Positions 35,821 through 46,513 of a stretch of DNA of 64,000 nt are shown in pieces (the stretch's first letter is position 1; the number at the start of each line of letters is the position of its first letter). The notes beneath the pieces were generated by a model that saw only the letters and a program-made list of their open reading frames with translations, did not search any database and had not been told where the DNA came from. The position numbers and the translations under genes are program-made. Origin of the DNA: Thelephora terrestris (lineage: Eukaryota; Basidiomycota; Agaricomycetes; Thelephorales; Thelephoraceae); NCBI GenBank assembly GCA_015956445.1, contig WIUZ02000007.1, positions 1,364,001-1,428,000 of the forward strand. Direction: 5' to 3'.

Positions 35821-36529
35821 CTAGTGCCCGGTTGTACCTATTTTGATCTCATCATCCACAATATATTTCTTGTTGTTTCATGAGTGCAGAGGTGTCTATC
35901 CTAAAATTTATTGTATGGAAGGACTTATGTTAGTCTCCAGCCTAGACGAACAAAGCTACGTGCGGAAGGAAGACAACGCCGCGGAATCTGCCGGACGAGA
36001 GGCGGATTCGTGAGGAGCGAGACTCGACCAAAATTAACGGCAACGTTGGAGAGGCGTTGTCGAAGCCAAAGGGGTCACCGGCACAGGTTTCCCGACTGCA
36101 CAGGTCCTCGTTGCCATTGCGATGGGAAAGGGAGGCAGTTGAGATCACGCGGACAGTCGACTGAATGTCGCCCAATATGTACATATATGATGTGACTCGA
36201 CTCGGACAAATAAGTCAAGCTTGTTTTGGAATGAGGAAGGGAGAGCAGGGTCACGACGCGATGCAAAGACATATGGGAACGACAAAAAAGGGAACGTTGT
36301 ACTGTCAGGGAAGCCTACGAAATGAATAGGGACATAAAGCGGAAGGAAGCGGCTGCAATGTGATGGAAGGGGAAGGTGATCTACTAATGGAGGGCAAACA
36401 ACGTGTCGGATAGAAGTAGGCAGACGCGAGCTGTGCAAAGTTCCTTCCGTCGTCTTAGTCGCAGCTGTGTTGCTTCAAGCCATGATCAGTAATTGGATGG
36501 ACGAGGTGGAAATCAGATAACACGCAGTC
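35821..36529. other. 3' flank of cargo gene to right arm, no gene
   Basis: Contains the 3' end region of the preceding gene and unique sequence leading into the right arm. Minus-strand frames here are C/F/P-rich like the arm and are not gene-like. Confidence 0.45.
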
Positions 36530-38224
36530 GGCTGGAAGCGGATTTGCGAGCAAAGGGGAAGGGGCGAGATGATTCGAAAGGCAAAGGGAAAGAAACTTAC
36601 CAAGCAGAGTGAACGGCGTCGGCCAATCACGATGCAGGATCGGGAAGGATGCGAGAGGGAGGTCGTTTCACCCAACAGAGCGCGATAAGATAAGAAGAGA
36701 TCGAAAGGGGAAGAGGGTTGCCATGCGGGGCGGAAAGAAGGCACGGGATGGGGAAGTGGCATCGACCAGTGATATTTTGACGTCATCAAAGCACCTGAGG
36801 GGTTGGGGAAGGACTGCTGTTCGCCACAAAGCGCGATAAGACACGGAACGAGGGAAAAGGGAAGGGACTTGCCAAATGGAGCAGACGGAATCGGCGGGGC
36901 GGGACTGGCGTCGACCAATCGTAACGCAACGTCCTTAGAGCACGTGGGGGAATGCGGCAGAGCGGCTGCTCCCGATGAAATGCGATAGAGCAGGATCGAC
37001 CGAAAGGTATAGATGATTTCCAAGAGGGGCAAAAAGCGCTCGGAAAGTGGGATGCGCGGATCGGGGGGGCAGACCAGCGTCGGCCAATCAAAAAGGAGCA
37101 TCCACGAAGGACGCGAGAGCATGGGGAGAGGTTGTTGCTCCCGGAGAAATGCGACAACAGAAGAAACGGGCGGGAAGAGGAAGAGGATCGCCAAGCAGGG
37201 CATGGGAGAAGCGGGCCGGGACGATGAACCAAGTTTCGTCGACCAATAGGCGGAGGGGATCCATGAGGCACGCGCGAGGATAGGGGGAGGACCGTTGCCC
37301 ATCGCATAACATGCTGGGAATATGCTGAGTGAGAGGGAAAAGGGATTGCCAACTTCACAACGGCGCGAAGGATGGGATCGGAGCAACAGACATTGGCCAA
37401 TCAGAAGCACTGCACAAGAAACACCCGCTGTCGTCGAGTGAGGGGCGTCTACCCAAGGGGAACCCGATAAGTGAAAAATATCCAGGAGGGAAGACAGATT
37501 ACCCACCTAATCTGGAGGCCGGATCATCCGCTCGGCTGAGAAACGAGCGGTACGGGTGCCACGTCATCGCAAAGCAGAGCGGCGGGACGGACAGACCGAA
37601 AAGAGTAGCTGCGTACGTTGCGAGGGGAGGGGAAGAGAGAGAGGTGGGATTAGGCAATGTGGCTGCAGCGTGTAGGATGAGGATCAGAGTAATCGGGTGG
37701 ATGCGGACCAATCGCAATGCGGGATAAAGTTCCCACAGTCGCGACGCATCCTCGAACGCGAGAAGCTGGCCTAGGGGGGAGGGAGGGGGGAGGGAGGGCC
37801 ATTCCCTACGCAGGAATTTGCGGGAGGGCCCCATCGCGAGCTCAGAACCCGGGACGCCAGGTTCTTTGCTGATCGCGGGATGCCCGCGCGCCATCACGGT
37901 CGAAGCTCTCGTTTCGCACGGTTGCTACCGTCGCTCACGTTGGGAATGGCAACGCAGGGCCCAGTATTGGCGGAAAAAATCGATATATTTGGTAAAATAA
38001 TCATTATTTACAGAGGGAAAGGCTGCGGAGCGCCGCTGGCAGCCATAGGGAACAACCCAAATATGGCCTCATGGGATTGGCCCAATTTGGAAACCTAATT
38101 TTCAACCTGGATTCTGGGTGCTTGAGGTGAACGTTACAAAAATGCCCACAACATGCTTGTCAGCCTGGATAACACAACATGGTGACACAGTTATCACCAA
38201 TTTTACATACGATGGGGACCACCA
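36530..38224 (-). repeat. Right inverted arm of the KDZ element
   Basis: Reverse complement of the left arm, with the same sequence order and near-identity outside the tip. It has one 219-bp unit instead of three. The terminal GGACCACC at 38217-38224 mirrors GGTGGTCC at 18541-18548. The inner edge is placed where similarity to 20640-20670 fades. Confidence 0.88.
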
Positions 38225-39590
38225 TTAGTGGAATGATTGGTGTGAAGGATAAGGAGTGTGAAGCATTCAAAACATAGGAGGTGATAAGAAGAGTTCGAAG
38301 AAAGAGCGTGTTATAAAAAGTTTAAAAATACCATGTTCCTGACAAACCCCCTTTACATTCTTACCAGGTGTTTGGACCAGGGAATATACGTGCAGTAGTG
38401 ATAAAGGTTACTGAACCCCTCTGAACACATCTGAAGGACCTACAACCTCCTTCAGCGAACTCATCAGGACAAGGAGCCGGAAAGTACGAAACCCCGCCCA
38501 CCCTGTGGAGTTGATAGTCGGGATAACTGACTTCTCAACCAGCCTACTTAGTTGTTAACGCTTAGCTTCTAAGTAAACCAAGAAGGACTAGTAAGAGTTC
38601 TTATAGACCTCTTCACTACAACCTCAGAAAACTCGACAACGCCTTCGCTGATTTACGTATACTTAGATTCCTCTGCGAGGGCAGAGACAAGGGGATGGAA
38701 GAATTACCCCCTTTTCATCGAAGGAAACCGTTGGACTCGTGGTATGTGTTGCCAAGTGTCAGAAGTGGTCAGTGAACAGGATTTTTGCGCCCACAATAGG
38801 TCCTCTTTGCAAGACGATTGCGAGTCCTCCCCGCTGCGCCCTCACAAGAACCTTCCACTGTGCGCTTGCAACAATTCCCACCGTGCCCTCACAAGGTTTC
38901 CGCGTGTTCAAGAAAAATGCAAGTGTCCCCGGCCACTTCCTCATCCGCACTCACCGAAAGCAATGAAGTCGACCATCAACTGACTGCAAGATCCCCGCCC
39001 GAGGCAAATCCAGGGTTTCATCTCGACCATGGCCACAGCTTCCCCGACCCAGCGTTCAGGATTTCCGTGAACGACAACATATCTCAATGCATTCGGGGGT
39101 CCTTCCGCGCTTCGACTGGGTGGGCAGTCTGGGACGTTCGGTTTGTCATAATGCCATAGTAAGTCAGACCCAAAGTGCGCTATGTAATTTGTTGACCGAC
39201 AACGGCACTAGATTGTGACTTTCAAGCCGAGGACAGAACTAACGTGTAAGTCCCGCACCTCTGTTCTCTCAAGGACCCGCTAACCAACACATTTTTGCTA
39301 GGACGTTGACCTCTATCGTTCTCACCCGCGGCTCCCCATCGTCTTTGAAAATAGTGCCGGAATTTTCGAACGTTACTGTCTCCCTCCCTCCCGATCATTG
39401 TCTGCCACAACAACTGCCCCAACGACCCATATGTTCACCAGGAGTATGGGCGCTGTGGTTAGGATACCCTCATCTCGTTACATGTATTTATCTACCTGAA
39501 CCAGGCTGAATATACATGATTACCTTTGATTGGCTGAGTGAACCTGGATCCCTCCGTACCGTACCGAGCCGGCATCAGCCCATCATGCAT
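38225..39590. other. Flank of the KDZ element with possible gene fragments
   Basis: No sequence here resembles the missing 5' part of the copia element. Plus-strand pieces around 38740-39160 (cysteine-rich; also SFPDPAFRISVNDNIS) and 39300-39490 (DLYRSHPRLPIVFENSAG in one frame) could be exons of one broken gene separated by introns, but no domain is recognised. Confidence 0.25.
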
Positions 39591-39599
39591 CAACTCTGG

Positions 39600-39785
39600 A
39601 TGACGTGGGTTTGGTGGAAAACCGACCTACGCGATTAGGTCGAAGTGCACCTTTTTAGGTCGAAAATCGACCAAACCTAAGTGTGGGATAGTACGGATTT
39701 TCGACCAAACTGTTTGGTTGATTTTCGGCCAATATTAGGTCAATATCATTTGGTTGAAAAACGACCTAACGGTTTTCTACAGTGA
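39600..39785. repeat. Cluster of AGGTCG/CGACCT inverted motifs
   Basis: This non-coding stretch has repeated short motifs in both orientations: GTTTGGTGGAAAACCGACCT, TTAGGTCGAAAATCGACC, GATTTTCGACCAAAC, GTTTGGTTGATTTTCGG and GGTTGAAAAACGACCTAACG. They can pair into several stems. It may be a decayed MITE or foldback element. No target duplication was identified. Confidence 0.5.
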
Positions 39786-40114
39786 AGCCCTTGTATGGGA
39801 TATGCCTCGATCAGCAGACTTTTCGCAACTTGCTGATGGCCAGATCAAGGACCCCGGACACTGATGAGGGTCCCACCCAAGGGACAGTCGCGTGTCCATG
39901 GGTGCGCTCCCGCGCCCCCCCTGGAAAAGAGCATCTTGGGGCAACGTCTTCCCTAACTGGGTGGAGAGATTTGGCAGTCCGCTCCCGTTACAACACAACA
40001 GATGACGTGATACGAGTGACTACTCTTTCTCGTTTACCGCGCACTATGCCTTATCAATCAAGACGTATGACCAGCCACACAATCCACGCGAGTCGAATTG
40101 CAACGTTGAGCACA

Positions 40115-40122
40115 TATAAAAG
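40115..40122 (+). promoter_or_regulatory. TATA box of BTB copy A
   Basis: TATAAAAG followed by GACCCAGAT lies 40 bp before the ATG at 40162. The same TATAAAAGACCCAGA context precedes copy B, so the core promoter was duplicated with the gene. Confidence 0.7.
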
Positions 40123-40278
40123 ACCCAGATTTGGTGACCGGCGCATGCCACCATCGATACCATGCCCGCTTGCACGCTTCCCTTGCGAGAGGCTCTGAAC
40201 AACACCATCTCCTCTGGACGGTTCGTCGACACGAAGATCATCTTATATTCACGAAGAAACTCTTCCGGGGTCATCACC

Positions 40279-40308
40279 AGGACCCCCGAAAATAGGGGAG
40301 GAGGTTCG
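40279..40308 (+). repeat. Left terminal inverted repeat of the 6.5-kb element
   Basis: Thirty bases identical to the reverse complement of 46754-46783. The next bases diverge except for the GTCCGAAC subterminal motifs. Confidence 0.95.
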
Positions 40309-40630
40309 CCGATCGTCCGAACGACTTTTGGGCGGAATTTTCACATAGGTCCCTCCCGGTCCGAACGACTTTCCCGCCGCCCGGGACCTATGTCTGATCG
40401 GCGTCCGAACGTTTCGCCCCTGCTCGGGCGTGCGTGCTGGGTTGTTAATTTATATACAATAGCTACAGGTATGGATTGTCCAGGAAGTAATAAGTACTAG
40501 GTACCTGTGACCGTCCAATGTAGTATGTATAGTAGTTTTAGTCTTCTGTTGCTCGCTCCTCGGGCCCAGCACGAGAGGAAAATTTATTGATCAACTTCCC
40601 GCAAAACCATCAAAATTACCTAGCACCTCA

Positions 40631-43600
40631 ATGGACCCCGACAGACTCTCGAAGATCCCAACCGACGACTTCAACGAGCCTATTTTTGCGATGGTCAGAA
40701 TCACGGCCAACCGAGAAAAGACAATCCCAGACAGTTTCAAGCATCTCATACCTTCAAGCGACATATCTATCTTATCACTCCTCGACGTTCCTCTGCCCAC
40801 GATCTCCTCCAGTGCAAACATCTTACCACTGGCAGAATCCTGTGCCGTGTGCAAGCCGCCAAGCTGGAACAATGACCAACTGATGGCCATGCAGGTTCCA
40901 CCGAAAGACTGGTTGGCGGCGTTAGACGACGCGATTATTGAGGGGTGGCTGAGGGGAGTACGTTCCGTTGAGCATCCCAGCGACGAGAATGTTCGCTTCC
41001 CTCTCTGGGTGGGAACCTTCTGGACGGCCTTGTCGGAGGTCATCCTGGAACAGCGAGCGTGGCGACGTGCCCAGGAGTGGGTGTGCGCCCTTCCCCAGGG
41101 TCACGAAACCCATGGACTGCGGGCTGTGCTTGGCCGAGTTCCGTGGAAGGCTGATATTTGGGTACTACCGGTGGAGGCTGACCGAGCTGTCACGAAGATT
41201 AGCTTTTTTGCCAAACTTCTTTCAGACGGTTTTCTCGCCGAACGACACATCGACGCGTTCATCACGCACCTAAATATCCAGGCTCGTAGAACAAATCCAA
41301 GTGCTCCTGGGACCCTCGTTGCTGACCTGTCACTGTCGCTCGCCCTATCCCTCCACCACAACGCTTCCTCGGACAAGATCAACAACTGCAAAACATTACT
41401 TCAGCACATCGCTGTGTTCAAAAGCAACAAGGCTTACCGCGTTCTCCTGTTCCCTGCTCACGTTGGCGGCGTTGAAGACGGGCACTGGGTAGTTTTTTGT
41501 GTCGACTTCTCGAGGCACGAGTATAGCTATGGTGAGCTGTGGACATGAGTGTGCAAACAGCTCGATCACTGACCTCGATTTCCGTGGCCGATGCAGGTAA
41601 CTCGTTGAAATATCTATCATACAAAGACGACATCGGAAAAATCTGTCGTGGGTTGGAACGCTGGACGAAAAACAGCTACCACGCCCCGTTTAAAAACATC
41701 GGCAAAGTCCTACCGATTGGAACGCAACAAGATGGGATATCCTGCGGGGTGTGCGTGCTCAATGCTCTTGAACACGCTATTCTAAACACCCGCCTTTTCA
41801 CCCATGATGCTCGTAACGTGTTGCGGGTTCGATATTTCACGAGAATTATGGACCTGCTTTTGGATCACGTACGCAAACAGTTTAATGGTTATCTGGATGA
41901 TCTAGCACTCACGCCCGTTGTGGTAGCCCGCACGAAACGAACGTAAGACGATCGATGACCTCGTCGAGTTCCATTCGATCATCGGGGTGTGGGAGTTCAA
42001 CCGAAAGGCTCTCGAGGTGAACAACGAGAGTAGAGGGGAGGCCGTTGTTGTGGAAACCAAAGATGTGGAGGTTGAGGGGGGAAACACGAAAGGAATCGAG
42101 GACGAGGACGAGGACGATGACGATGACGATGTCTCGATCCGATCCCGTCCTGCGATTCCCAGCAGTCCTACAATCAGTGACTTCACTGACGATGGGAGTT
42201 TGCTGCTGCCCACTTCGGATGCAAACATGGGGGCTGTGGACGAGATTGGTGATGAAGTTGAAGAAATCGGGGAGTGGCTGGGGTCGAAAAGGAAGCGAGC
42301 CAATGAAGCGAACGAAGAGGTGACGGCGCGGTGGAAGGTTGTGAGGAGAGAAGGAAGAGAGATGCTGCCGGACGACGAGAGCGGGGTTGAAACCGACGAC
42401 GAGAGGAAACCGAGTCGGTCCGCAAGCGCGAGCAGGAGGCTCAAGGAGCTGGCGAGGTCAGCTGACTTTGTGGTTGATGAGAAGAAGAGGAAACGGTTTG
42501 AAGAGAAGTGTGTTGAGATGGACAGCGAGGCGAAATTCCGTTACCAAGACGCTGGCTGGCAAGTGCTGCACTCGAAGTGCTTGAAGTGGTACAAGATGTC
42601 GGAACCGTACAATGCCACGAAGTTCAGACAACATCTTGGAACCTGCAAAGCGAGAGGGGACAAGCAAAACTTATCAATTACAAGCTTTTTCAAGCCTAAG
42701 GACCCGAACGATGGCACGGAAGCAAAATCGAAGATCACCGTCTCAGCGCGGAACCAAATTTTCGTCGGTGGCAGTGCCTCAGCCTCGCCATCGATCAAAC
42801 CTCCCCAAGCCGGCAACGAACTCGTCGCACAACGCCAACCCTGCCTTGGAATATCCAAGAGGCATGACCCCCTCGTTTCGACCTATCTCTCCCGCACGGT
42901 TGTCGAAGGAGCTGGATCTGTCTCTCTCCAGGAGGCGACGGAAATGGTCTTTGGCAAGGGCGCCGAGTATTCTAAACTGACAGGAAAACAAAAAGCGGAC
43001 GTGACTACCGCCCAGTCTCACTTAAGGTCATGGTCTATCAATCGGGAACTCCAGGTCATATTTTCCACTGCCTGCGCAAAATTCGTAGACCAAGATCGAT
43101 CCCCGAACAAAACCTGTAGCAACTGCGAGAAAGTTCTTCGGTCCGATTCGTTCAAACGGGCTTTGCGTGTCAAACCAGCCCCGTTCGAGAGGATGAAGTT
43201 TATTCCTGCCAAGTATCGCGGTTCTTTGGAAGATCTTGGGGCGAAGTTTGCGGGTATTCGAGGTCTGTCTGACTTATTGCAAGATGTAAGTTTCGTTTCG
43301 CCAACACCAACTGCTATGACTGACAAGTAACAGGACCCACAGACCTCAATGTGGGTGCGGTTCGTTCGCGGCGTCATCCAAGGCGAATACGATGACAAAC
43401 TCGTCTTCCTGGCAATGATCCAAGCCACTGTGACAGCTCACGACCGAAATTCTCGTGGAGTTGGGCTGCAAAACATGAGTTACCTCCCAATATATGAAGA
43501 ATTTACCCAGATGGTAGCGTTGACCAGCCCACGGACCTACCGCCTCCTTGCACCACACATCCAACTCCCCTCCCTCCGTCATCACCAGTAGGTTTCTGCC

Positions 43601-46513
43601 CATCGTCTCGCGCGATGTGCTCTGACATAATGAACAGGTCGCTGCGCTCTCGGTTGCCCCTTTTCCCTAGATTCATCTGCAACGATTCTTTCCTCCTTGC
43701 CCAACACTATATGGCCTCTGTAGGCTATTCTGGACCGACCGCGTTAGCTTGCGACGACACTAAACTACACCCATCGCTTCAAGTGGTCTGGGACAACTCA
43801 GCAAATTCAAACATCCTGGTTGGGTCGACGCTCAGGGCCACTAAAGCGGTGCTCGTCGCCAACCCAGAGGAGTTGCAAAACCTCCTAGCAAGATTGGAGG
43901 ATAAAGTTGCTACAAAGGTTTGCGCCACATTGCAATATTGTTTGATATATTCTTAATCCTTGTCTTCGTGTAGTTGCGGCTCTGGTGCATACAAATCCCA
44001 CTGATCGGCATACCTTCGATGATCGTTGCTGCGGAAGCGATCCCGAACAACCTAACGGCAGAAGAGTTATATGAGAAGTCAAGAGAAGTCATCGACAACC
44101 TGAAAAGTCACGGGATCAATGCCGTCTCGTACTCCACTGATGGAACCGAAGTCGAACGAGCCGTCCAGGACCTCCTCGTTTCACGTGCGATGAATTGGGT
44201 CACACACACTATTCCCGATCCCGAGGATGATTGCACCCACGAAATACGTATCCCAATGTATCGCCTCTCCCCCATCGTCATGATCCAGGATTCAAAGCAT
44301 GCAGCCAAAACTATGAGGAACAATCTCTTCTCAGGAGCTCGTGCACTAGTGCTTGGCAATCATCTCGCAATGTATTCACACGTTCGAGACATGGCGTTCA
44401 ATCCTCTTCCTGGCTGCCCACTATATCACCGAGATGTGGAGAAGTTGGACCGTCAGGATGACAATTCTGCAACATGGCTATTTTCAGCGGCAGTGCTGGA
44501 CTTTGCTGTGAACCGGTTCCCCGATCGTCTCGGGTTGATTGTTTATCTTTTCGTCATGGGAGAGGTTGTTGATGCATACCAGAGTCGGACGATCACCCAC
44601 CTTGAACGGATAAAGATGGTTCTTCGATGCCGATACCTCCTCCGACTATGGAAGCGTTTCCTCAATGCCGCACGTTACCCGAAAACAAGATATTACATTT
44701 CCCGCGAGGCCGATGACATCCTTGATACTCTGGTCGATGGTCTAATCGGGCTCGTCTATGTCTACCGAGACCACCTTGGCGAACAATGTTATCCTCTGCT
44801 CCCCTGGCTGCACTCCACAGAGATCTGTGAGCATGTATTCGCGGAATGCCGGAAGTTAGTAAAAGACTTCACCCACCTCGATTTCCTCCATATGGTTCCC
44901 CAGTTGCACATCATGATCCGGGCCGCATCACTGTTTTCCAAGGGTACAGATCCAAAAGCCCGGGCGATGGGTTACTCCCATTCATACCTCGACCCAGAGA
45001 ACGCTCACATTGAGTCGCTCATGTTGTACCCTACAGACGGTGAGGTGGCGCTTGCAGTGGGTGAAGCGTGGGAAGAAGCCGTGACACTCCTGGGTCTCCT
45101 CGGGATTCAGGCAGAAGATATTTCGGACAAGCCTGCCACCAGCTCAACAGACTCGTCCCCCACACCTCCTGACCCTGACAAAGTGGACTCGGTCGATGGG
45201 GAAAACCTTGACAGTGAGCACAGGACCGTGGACCTCCAACACCTGATCAGCATCCAGCAGACCACCGGTTGGGAGGCGGTTGATTCCGAGACCAAAGATA
45301 AGATGCATATGCTGACTTGTGCAGCAATTTCTTTAGAAATTGAGGAACGAAGGACTTTGTGAGCAAACCCGTCGTCTTACACCGAACTCAACCCTCACCA
45401 TACTTTTGCTTTCCAGGACCGAGTTTGCCGAAGCGGGGAGCATCGCCGAACGTGAAGAATCCCTTCGTCACGATGCAGCAACAATACAGAATGCCCTCAA
45501 CTCGTCTGTACCAGCCCAACACCCTACGAGACACCATAGCAAGGACAATGACTCAGTCCTTACGGTTACACGAAGGAATCTCTCGCAACTGGTTGCCGTT
45601 CGTCTGGCCCATCAGACAAAGCGTGCTGCAAAGAGTGTCAAGACACGCGCAAACCCCCAGGACTCGACTCCAAAGCCCACGGGTCAGTCTGACCGTCAAC
45701 GACTCTGCGCACAGATGGCGGAAGTTGTTCGTCGCGCTGGCACCGGTTTGGAAAGGGATGCTCGGTGGAGGACCGGAACTGCACCTGGGACACGAAGTCC
45801 TGAGGAAACCCTTGCTCTTACTGGGAACTCAGCTAACGCTGAGGTTGTGGCCAAAGGGCGAGTAAGTACGGTAGGTTACTCTTCTTTTCGAAACGAGAGA
45901 CTTGCCATCTCACGTAAATGCATGCAGGCATCGGCAGCACGGGCTGCACATTTCAATAAGGGCAACATAAACTTCTCGCGGTACCTTGTAGATGGTCTCG
46001 TCGGTGATGGCACGGGTTCGGCAACCCCGCGCCGTACCCCGTTGAAACCGGATGACTGGGCACTCGTTTACTGGGACGAGAGTATCTATGTGGCGAAAGG
46101 TATTGTCACCATTCCTTGATTAAACAATCAAACTTGTGACTGACTTTGTGCTAGTTCTAGCGTTCTATTCCAAGGAGGGTGGTAGTGGCAGCCGGCATGC
46201 ATGGCAAGCCTCTACATCCGCAATCAGTGCCGTATCGTACTTGGTCGTGCAGGCTTTCGAAAAGGCCGCGCCCAAACGATTCCGGTCGATACACCGCGGT
46301 AAGGCTGATATTAGGGCCGAGACGCTCCTCCACATCCCATCAACCCAATTCCTCTGCAAACTCCAGAAATCTGTGGTATTCGCTGACATACAGACAATAT
46401 TGGCCGACGAGAAGGACTGGTCGACGTTCCAAAAGCTCTCTGCATGCTCACAAGCGCTGGGGTTAGCTATAAAGACACTGAATGGCGCTTTGAAAGGAGG
46501 AAAGAAGGCATGA
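40631..46513 (+). CDS. Ulp1 protease-BED finger-transposase of the 6.5-kb element
   Basis: The ATG at 40631 gives MDPDRLSKIPTDDFNEPIF. An Ulp1/C48 cysteine protease domain comes first: His in DGHWVVFCVDF, Asn where Asp is usual (YSYG joined to NSL across a short intron), then Gln and Cys in GTQQDGISCGVCVLN. The next long exon (41.9-43.3 kb) has no in-frame ATG for about 80 codons, so it must be spliced on, probably with an intron at about 41943-42030. It is acidic, then carries a BED-like finger (C..17..H...C around KFRQHLGTCK). The core follows: LACDDTKLHPSL, NAVSYSTDGTEVE, MIQDSKHAAKTMRNN, LFVMGEVVDAYQSRT and LPWLHSTEICEHVFAECRK. The last exons are SRYLVDGLVGDG and DDWALVYWDESI, and the stop is at 46513. 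D-x2-H-x2-K-x2-RN recalls P-element/THAP9 transposases. All exons are open. If 41943 is not a donor, the protease would be a separate gene ending at 41946. Confidence 0.82.

Larger units (their letters stand above)
18541..38224. mobile_element. Giant (about 19.7 kb) KDZ-type DNA transposon
   Basis: Two long inverted arms (18541-20670 and 36530-38224) bracket a KDZ transposase gene and several other genes. Both ends begin GGTGGTCC. The outer 80 bp are diverged between arms, then identity becomes nearly complete from GTGGGCATTTTTGTAACG inwards. The arms differ by about 435 bp, accounted for by two extra 219-bp units in the left arm. No matching target-site duplication is visible next to the ends (GCAGCTGT on the left, ATTAGTGG on the right). 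KDZ elements are known from basidiomycetes. The size, arm length and cargo make this one notable. Whether all genes inside travel with it is inference from their position. Confidence 0.75.

Noticed and set aside
18541-38224. A TET/JBP dioxygenase gene, sometimes associated with KDZ elements
   Set aside because: I searched all translated frames in the element for an HxD...H pattern in a plausible context and found none.
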